Shown here one piece after another: positions 5,919 through 10,574 of a DNA stretch of 10,574 bases. The DNA is taken from contig CABSXY010000048.1 in NCBI GenBank assembly GCA_902481695.1, forward strand, positions 1 to 10,574, given 5' to 3'. The DNA comes from an uncultured Haemophilus sp. (GTDB lineage Bacteria; Pseudomonadota; Gammaproteobacteria; Enterobacterales; Pasteurellaceae). The stretch's first letter is position 1, and each line of letters opens with the position of its first letter. The position numbers and the translations under genes were made by a program. The notes below the pieces were generated by a model, which was given only the letters and a program-made list of their open reading frames with translations, was not told the DNA's origin and ran no database searches.

Positions 5919-6587
5919 TTAACTTTCCCAACGGGTTTCTAAATAACGGGAAAATAAGGATAGCGGGTAACAAATCACAAAATATAAACCGAAAATGACA
6001 CCGTAAATCCAAAGCGCCGCCGATTGATTACTAAATAATGAATGCTCGATAATTTGTTGACCGACTTTTATCACTTCTACTACACCGATTAACATTGCCA
6101 AGGAACTGGTTTTTACCATGCGGGTAAAGAGGTTAATAGCACTTGGTGTCACACGTTTTAAACTTTGTGGCAGTAAAATATACACAAAGGTTTGAAACGG
6201 CGTTAAACCTAAAGCGTAGGCTGATTCCACTTGATGTTTTTCAATGGAAGTTAATGCACCACGCACTAAATCCCCCATTTCTGCCGTTCCCCAGAAAATA
6301 AACACCAAAATACATACAGAGATGCCATCTAAGTGAATATCAAACCACTTTGCTAAACCGAAATAAGCGAGAAAAAGTAACGCTAATAATGGAATGATGC
6401 GTACAAATTCTAAATAAAAGCGGCAAATGGCATTGATAATTGGGTTTCTGCTCGTCATGATTACGCCAAAAATCACACCTAAAATACAAGCGAAGAAGAC
6501 AGAAACAAACGCAATCTCAGCCGTCACCCATAAACCGTTGAGCAAGCGTTCAATGTTGCTACCTTGGAATAATAACTCAAGCCCCAT
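5919..6587 (-). CDS. Polar amino acid ABC importer, permease subunit 2
   Basis: A 222-residue inner-membrane permease of the HisM/HisQ type with about five membrane helices. The EFVRIIPLLALLFLAYFGL segment (60-78) matches the conserved RxxPLL-FFxYFGL motif of amino acid permeases. The EAA loop that contacts the ATPase is ESAYALGLTPFQTFVYILLP (121-140). The start has GGAGAG about 7 bases upstream and overlaps the preceding permease gene by 11 bp, so translation is probably coupled. It should pair with the 6577-7236 product as a heterodimeric channel. Confidence 0.94.
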   Translation of the reverse strand: MGLELLFQGSNIERLLNGLWVTAEIAFVSVFFACILGVIFGVIMTSRNPIINAICRFYLEFVRIIPLLALLFLAYFGLAKWFDIHLDGISVCILVFIFWGTAEMGDLVRGALTSIEKHQVESAYALGLTPFQTFVYILLPQSLKRVTPSAINLFTRMVKTSSLAMLIGVVEVIKVGQQIIEHSLFSNQSAALWIYGVIFGLYFVICYPLSLFSRYLETRWES

Positions 6588-7236
6588 ATTTTGCTCTCCG
6601 AGTACGGCGTTCTAAATGACCGATGAACAGAGACATCGGTAAGAGAATGATCAAATAAAACACCACTAATAAAAATAAGGCCTCATTGGTTTTGTAATCG
6701 AGCCCGATGACTTCTTTCGCTACAAACATGAGTTCAGCGACGGCGACAGCGCTGATCACTGAGGTTTCTTTCATTAAGAACAAACAATTTGCGCCAATTG
6801 CAGGGGTAGCAATCGCAAAGGCTTGTGGGAAAATGACATAGCGAAAAGCTTGATAAGGAGTTAGGCCGATACTTAAAGCTGATTCAATTTGTCCTTTTGA
6901 TACCGCTTCCAAACCACCACGAAAGGCTTCTGCCATATAGCTTCCACCTAAAAATGCCAGGCCGATAATGCCGCAAGTAAATCCATCTAATTTCAGGCCA
7001 ATTTTAGACAGCCCAAAATAGAGAAAAAATACTTGAATTAATAAAGGCGTATTACGAGAAAGCTCAATATAGCCTTTTACTAGCCAAGTTAATGATTTGA
7101 CTTTGTAGGTGGTAATCACCGCACAAATCACACCAATCACCAGCGACAATAAAATGCCCCAAAAGGCGAGATGAAGCGTCATCAGCGTGGCATGAATAAA
7201 ACGTGGTGTGACACTTAAAATATAATCCCAATTCAT
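6577..7236 (-). CDS. Polar amino acid ABC importer, permease subunit 1 (first gene of the operon)
   Basis: A 219-residue inner-membrane permease of the HisM/HisQ type. ELSRNTPLLIQVFFLYFGL (58-76) is the conserved amino acid permease motif and ESALSIGLTPYQAFRYVIFP (118-137) is the EAA loop. It is about 28% shorter in loops than sugar permeases, as usual for this group. It heads the four-gene operon. The ATG at 7236 has no clear ribosome-binding site (ATTATAAAAA precedes it), and no better in-frame start is visible nearby. A 17-base palindrome lies in its leader at 7250-7266. Confidence 0.93.
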   Translation of the reverse strand: MNWDYILSVTPRFIHATLMTLHLAFWGILLSLVIGVICAVITTYKVKSLTWLVKGYIELSRNTPLLIQVFFLYFGLSKIGLKLDGFTCGIIGLAFLGGSYMAEAFRGGLEAVSKGQIESALSIGLTPYQAFRYVIFPQAFAIATPAIGANCLFLMKETSVISAVAVAELMFVAKEVIGLDYKTNEALFLLVVFYLIILLPMSLFIGHLERRTRRAKYGA

Positions 7237-7249
7237 TTTTTATAATTTA

Positions 7250-7266
7250 ATCGTTTGCGTAACGAT
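7250..7266. promoter_or_regulatory. Palindrome in the importer leader, possible operator or RNA hairpin
   Basis: ATCGTT-tgcgt-AACGAT is a perfect 6-5-6 inverted repeat 14-30 bases upstream of the first importer gene. No known operator was recognised. I could not place a convincing promoter between 7267 and 7370, although several AT-rich -10-like hexamers exist. Confidence 0.3.
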
Positions 7267-7370
7267 ATAGTAAAAAATTTTGAATCGGTGAGAAAAGAAT
7301 GGAAATGCATTATTTATAATGAAATGTAATAAGAAGTGGGTTTTAAATAAAATAAGTGGTGATTAGGAAT

Positions 7371-7398
7371 GAAAAAACGGGGCTTTATTCAGCCCCGT
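7371..7398 (-). terminator. Intrinsic terminator of the hemDXY operon
   Basis: Perfect 8-bp GC-rich stem ACGGGGCT / AGCCCCGT (7377-7384 and 7391-7398) with a 6-base loop. On the minus strand it is followed by TTTTTTC. It starts 11 bases after the hemY stop codon. This is the strongest terminator in the window. Confidence 0.92.
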
Positions 7399-7409
7399 CG
7401 TTGTTTATT

Positions 7410-8696
7410 TTAATCACGTTTCGCAATAAGTGCGATTGGTTCTTCGTCTGTTTTTGGTTCATCTTGTATTTCAGCCGGTTTGTCTTGAATAGACATGGCT
7501 GATTTTAAACTGTCCTGACGAATTTTTTCCGCTGCTTCTTTGTCGCCCGCTTGTTCAAACACATAAGACGCCATCATGACATCATTTGGTTGAAGTTGAG
7601 TTGGGCAAGCAGTAACTTCTTTAAATGCTTCTGCAGCTTTAGCAAAATCGTTATTACGCACATAAAGATAGCCTAATGCACGATTGAGACAACAACGTTG
7701 GCTTTCATCCGCACGTTTTGCGCGTTTTTCCACTAACTTAAGCAGTTTACTGTTATCTTCTGCTTGTAAACGGGTTATTTGCGTGCAAAGTTCAGGGCTA
7801 ATTGGGGTGTTGTCACCCAATTTTTTCATGATTTCAAGCGTGAATTCATAAGCTGACTCATGATCGTTGCAATCGATCAAACGTTGAATTAAAGCTGTTT
7901 TTAATTCTAAGTCATTGCGACGACGACGCGGTTGAGCATCCCACCATGCCAGTAAGCCCTCAACACCTTCTTCATTCATTTTCTCATCTAACAAGCCATT
8001 TTCTGTTTCTTGTTGAAGCGCTTTAAATTCTTCTGCTGAGAATAAGCCAGAACCTTCGATTAAATCTAAGATGCCATCAAGTGCTTGATAAGCTTTGGAA
8101 CGGCTATAAATTTCAGCCGCAAGTTTTAAGACTTCTTTGTTGCGATCTGACATTTCAAGCAAGCTATCAACAGAACTACGCGCTGCCGGTAATTTATTTT
8201 GTTGTAATAAAATACGGGTACGGGCAATTTCGACCAGTAGATTATCTGAACCGGCAAGCTCCGTCGCCTCAATTAAATAACGGTTTGCGCTGAATTCATC
8301 ACCGCGTTGTTGAGCAGCTTCTGCGGCTTTAATCAGATTCAATACTGGCTCTGCAGAATGTTTCGCGTTTTTACCAATCAGTTTTTCTGCCTTGGCATAA
8401 TCGCCTTCATTCATTTTCATCAAGCCTTCAAGAGTTTGACGTTGTGCTTTCACACGTTTACGGCGAGAAAACCAGTTATAGGTATTGCTACTTAAACGGA
8501 AGAAACGGGTAACAATCCATTCTAATGTATAAATTATCGCAAGTGCGACCACAAAGAAAATGACTAATGTGGTGAGCGACATTTCATATATGGTGTTTGC
8601 CGTTTCAACTCTGACATAACCTTGCTGACCGGATAGGTAAGGCCCTGCAATCAATCCGGCAAGTAAGGCGATCATTAAAAAGAGAACTCTAAACAT
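7410..8696 (-). CDS. hemY: HemY, TPR-containing membrane protein of the heme operon
   Basis: A 428-residue protein with two N-terminal membrane helices (about 4-22 and 42-63) and a large cytoplasmic helical-repeat domain. The region after the second helix, NWFSRRKRVKAQRQTLEGLMKMNEGDYAKAEKLI, is the typical HemY N-terminal signature, and the C-terminal part has TPR-like helices (RALGYLYVRNNDFAKAAEAF). It is the proteobacterial HemY, thought to organise or assist heme-synthesis enzymes at the membrane, and is unrelated to the protoporphyrinogen oxidase called HemY in Gram-positive bacteria. The start has AAGGAT 5 bases upstream and lies 9 bp after hemX. Translational coupling is likely. It is about 30 residues longer than the E. 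coli protein, mainly in a charged C-terminal tail. Confidence 0.93.
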   Translation of the reverse strand: MFRVLFLMIALLAGLIAGPYLSGQQGYVRVETANTIYEMSLTTLVIFFVVALAIIYTLEWIVTRFFRLSSNTYNWFSRRKRVKAQRQTLEGLMKMNEGDYAKAEKLIGKNAKHSAEPVLNLIKAAEAAQQRGDEFSANRYLIEATELAGSDNLLVEIARTRILLQQNKLPAARSSVDSLLEMSDRNKEVLKLAAEIYSRSKAYQALDGILDLIEGSGLFSAEEFKALQQETENGLLDEKMNEEGVEGLLAWWDAQPRRRRNDLELKTALIQRLIDCNDHESAYEFTLEIMKKLGDNTPISPELCTQITRLQAEDNSKLLKLVEKRAKRADESQRCCLNRALGYLYVRNNDFAKAAEAFKEVTACPTQLQPNDVMMASYVFEQAGDKEAAEKIRQDSLKSAMSIQDKPAEIQDEPKTDEEPIALIAKRD

Positions 8697-8705
8697 TATC
8701 TATCC

Positions 8706-10004
8706 TTATTGTTGGGGTTCAGTTGCCGGTTGTGCAGCTGGTGCTTCAGCGGGTTTTTCTTCAGCTTTTGGCTCTTCCGCTTTCGCTTCAGGTGCTGGTT
8801 TTACTTCTTCTTTTCTTGGTGAATTATCAACCGCTTTTTCTGCTTCAATTTCCACTTTCTGCACATCTAAAGGTGTACGATTTAAGTACTTATCAAGCAT
8901 ACTTAAGCTTTGTAATTGGCTTGGCACATCCACATAGATGGATACTTCAGATAATTCATCCACTGATTTTAAGAAACTTTGAGTCACTTCAGCATTGGTA
9001 TCAAAATAGCTACGAATCCAAGATGCAACAGCTTCTAAAGATTGTTTATAAAGTTCGTTTTGCTGACGAGGTACTGCCATAATCGCTAATTGTAAGCGTA
9101 AACGAATGTTTTCACGTAAATAGATATCTTGGTTTGGCGCTAATAATTCTTTGCGATCCGCACCATGTTTCGGTGAAATACGGATAAAGTGATTTAAGAA
9201 GGAAGTCGCACTTTTTTCTGCATTTTCCGCCCAGTCAGACAGGGAATCTGATAATTTTGTTGCATTTTGGTCATCACCGAAATTCACATCTAACACAGGT
9301 AGTTCATCAACCGTATTAGCTAATTGAGATAATTTTTGCATGACCGCATTTTGATCCACGCCAGCTACGGAGAGAAGTTGTTTCAGATCTTGATTGATTG
9401 CGCTACGGATAGCCGCAGATTGTGAGTTATTCACTTTAGCAAGAGTTTCATCAGCGAGTTTTAAGAGTGAAACCGCTGTATCCACATCGTTATCTAACAC
9501 TAATTTGCGTAATGCATTGTTGAGCAAGAAATCTGCTTCTGAGAATAACCAATCAGTAGGCTGTTGAGCATTAGCTTGCGCGCTCACTTTATTAATTTGT
9601 GATTGTAAGCCAACTAACTCGTGTGATTTGGCATTGATTAGTTCTTCTACTTGCGCAATTTTGTTTTGCGTTGCTTTATTCGCAGACTCTAACTGAGCAA
9701 GCTGTGTGGTATCAAATTTTACTTCTTGAGCAGGTGCTGAAACCACCGTTTTATTATTGATTTGAGCTTCAAGTGCGGTCAATTTTTGTTGGAATTCATC
9801 TACTTGCTGTTGGCCAAAATAATAACCTGCACCACCCACGCCAAGTGCAATGAGAATAGCCAATAAACTTAATCCAGTACCACTTTTCTTCACAACGGTT
9901 TGTGTACGTGGCGCAACAGGCTCGCGATCTTCAGTTTGAATTTCCACTGCATCTGTTTCTTGGATTTCATCTGTCGTTTCAGGGGTTAATTTCTCTTTCG
10001 CCAT
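8706..10004 (-). CDS. hemX: HemX, single-pass membrane protein of the heme operon
   Basis: A 432-residue protein with an acidic cytoplasmic N terminus, one membrane helix (about 43-63), a long coiled coil (about 65-145), a conserved domain with DWLFSEADFLLNNALRKLVLDND and ENIRLRLQLAIMAVPRQQNELY, and a low-complexity Pro/Ala/Glu/Lys tail over the last 40 residues. This is the HemX family, often annotated as uroporphyrinogen-III methyltransferase, but it lacks a methyltransferase domain, so that activity should not be assumed. AAGGAA lies 5 bases upstream of the ATG and overlaps the hemD stop region; the gap to hemD is 9 bp. An exact uptake signal at 9771-9779 encodes KLTALEA at the start of the coiled coil. 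The tail probably varies between strains. Confidence 0.93.
   Translation of the reverse strand: MAKEKLTPETTDEIQETDAVEIQTEDREPVAPRTQTVVKKSGTGLSLLAILIALGVGGAGYYFGQQQVDEFQQKLTALEAQINNKTVVSAPAQEVKFDTTQLAQLESANKATQNKIAQVEELINAKSHELVGLQSQINKVSAQANAQQPTDWLFSEADFLLNNALRKLVLDNDVDTAVSLLKLADETLAKVNNSQSAAIRSAINQDLKQLLSVAGVDQNAVMQKLSQLANTVDELPVLDVNFGDDQNATKLSDSLSDWAENAEKSATSFLNHFIRISPKHGADRKELLAPNQDIYLRENIRLRLQLAIMAVPRQQNELYKQSLEAVASWIRSYFDTNAEVTQSFLKSVDELSEVSIYVDVPSQLQSLSMLDKYLNRTPLDVQKVEIEAEKAVDNSPRKEEVKPAPEAKAEEPKAEEKPAEAPAAQPATEPQQ
9771..9779 (+). repeat. DNA uptake signal sequence (exact core AAGTGCGGT)
   Basis: Exact core followed by CAATTTTTGTTGGAATTC, which fits the extended uptake consensus with its two downstream AT blocks. 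It lies within hemX and encodes part of the coiled coil. Confidence 0.92.
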
Positions 10005-10013
10005 ATCTTTTCC

Positions 10014-10574
10014 TTAGTGAGAAAGGGGAGTTACTTCATTAAGTAAGGTATTAAGTAAACTTTGATTGTCCGCACCAGCGGAAACCACCACATTATGCCA
10101 ACCTTGTTGTATTGCAACATCAGCAATGCGTTGGCTTACCGTGACTAAACAGCAATTTTTTAGCCAATTTTGTTCATTTTCAGGCACAAATTCGATTAAC
10201 GCCTGCAAAATTTCAAGACTTGTTACTACAAGGGTTTGTACACCAGAACGAATACAAATACTGGTTTGCTCTTCGTTATTATAACTAATCGGTGTGCGTT
10301 GATAACATTCGACTGTATCAACAGTTGCACCGCATAGTGTGGCTTGTTCGCGCAGTAATTCTCGTCCGCCGTTGCCACGTAGAATTAACAAGTTCTTATC
10401 TGTTAATTCTGTCATTTGCGGTAAATTTAGCACGCCTTCGGTATTTTCCGATGTGATTGGATAACGAACAGTGCATTCAGTTTGACAGGAAAAATGCTGT
10501 GCCGTTCTATGTCCAACTGTAAAGTATTGTAAATCTTGACGCCAGCTAAAGCCAATATCTTTCAGGGTTTTATC
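10014..10574 (-). CDS. hemD: Uroporphyrinogen-III synthase, C-terminal 186 residues (5' end off the window)
   Basis: The frame is open from the TAA at 10014 to the right edge, so the N-terminal quarter is missing; the family is usually about 240-250 residues. HemD closes the linear tetrapyrrole hydroxymethylbilane to uroporphyrinogen III with inversion of ring D, in the cytoplasm. Visible motifs: QYFTVGHRTA, SENTEGVLNLPQ, LLILRGNGGRELL (between the two lobes), VTVSQRIADVA and SAGADNQSLL near the end, all typical of HemD. A GTG at 10433 is an internal codon, because the protein-like frame continues through it. Very short spacing to hemX indicates one operon; hemC would be expected just beyond the right edge. 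Confidence 0.93.
   Translation of the reverse strand, partial: DKTLKDIGFSWRQDLQYFTVGHRTAQHFSCQTECTVRYPITSENTEGVLNLPQMTELTDKNLLILRGNGGRELLREQATLCGATVDTVECYQRTPISYNNEEQTSICIRSGVQTLVVTSLEILQALIEFVPENEQNWLKNCCLVTVSQRIADVAIQQGWHNVVVSAGADNQSLLNTLLNEVTPLSH

Noticed and set aside
8706..10004. HemX as an active uroporphyrinogen-III C-methyltransferase
   Set aside because: No SAM-binding methyltransferase domain is visible; the name is inherited annotation of a membrane-anchored coiled-coil protein.
10433..10433. GTG at 10433 as the start of hemD
   Set aside because: The upstream frame stays open to the window edge and encodes typical HemD sequence (TVGHRTA, SENTEG), so the codon is internal.

Overview
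The window reads as chromosomal DNA of a member of the Pasteurellaceae, most likely close to Haemophilus parainfluenzae or Aggregatibacter. The base composition is AT-rich. Three exact copies of the Haemophilus-type uptake signal core AAGTGCGGT are present (4223, 5120, 9771), plus three copies of the one-mismatch form AAGAGCGGT (1240, 2873, 5727). The hemD-hemX-hemY block argues against H. influenzae and H. haemolyticus, which cannot make porphyrin from early precursors. The genus-level call is an inference from these signs and not from a database search.

Layout. Positions 1-2230 hold four minus-strand genes for exported or membrane proteins of unknown function: a fragment with a signal peptide cut by the left edge, a DUF4424-like periplasmic protein, a DUF6636-like cysteine-rich periplasmic protein, and a small four-helix membrane protein. 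Positions 2231-2491 are a gene-poor gap with a plausible promoter and possibly decayed coding sequence. Positions 2492-2890 carry the only convincing plus-strand gene, a T4 DenV-type pyrimidine-dimer DNA glycosylase. It converges on a minus-strand periplasmic iron/siderophore-type binding protein (2959-4071) with its own terminator and a Fur-like site, but with no permease or ATPase beside it.

Positions 4295-7236 are a complete four-gene polar amino acid ABC importer on the minus strand, in the order permease, permease, ATPase, lipoprotein binding protein. The binding protein most resembles the CjaA cysteine-binding group. The operon ends in an unusual hairpin cluster at 4221-4282. Positions 7371-10574 hold the end of a heme-biosynthesis operon, hemD (5' end off the window), hemX and hemY, with 9-bp gaps between genes and a strong terminator after hemY.

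Most of the window is ordinary core metabolism. The parts most worth a second look are the exported-protein cluster with repeated signal-peptide sequence at the left edge, the DenV-type repair gene with an orphan ribosome-binding site and start codon just behind it, the lone Fur-boxed binding protein, and the terminator whose arm can also pair with an uptake signal. No defence system, CRISPR array, insertion sequence, tRNA or rRNA was seen.
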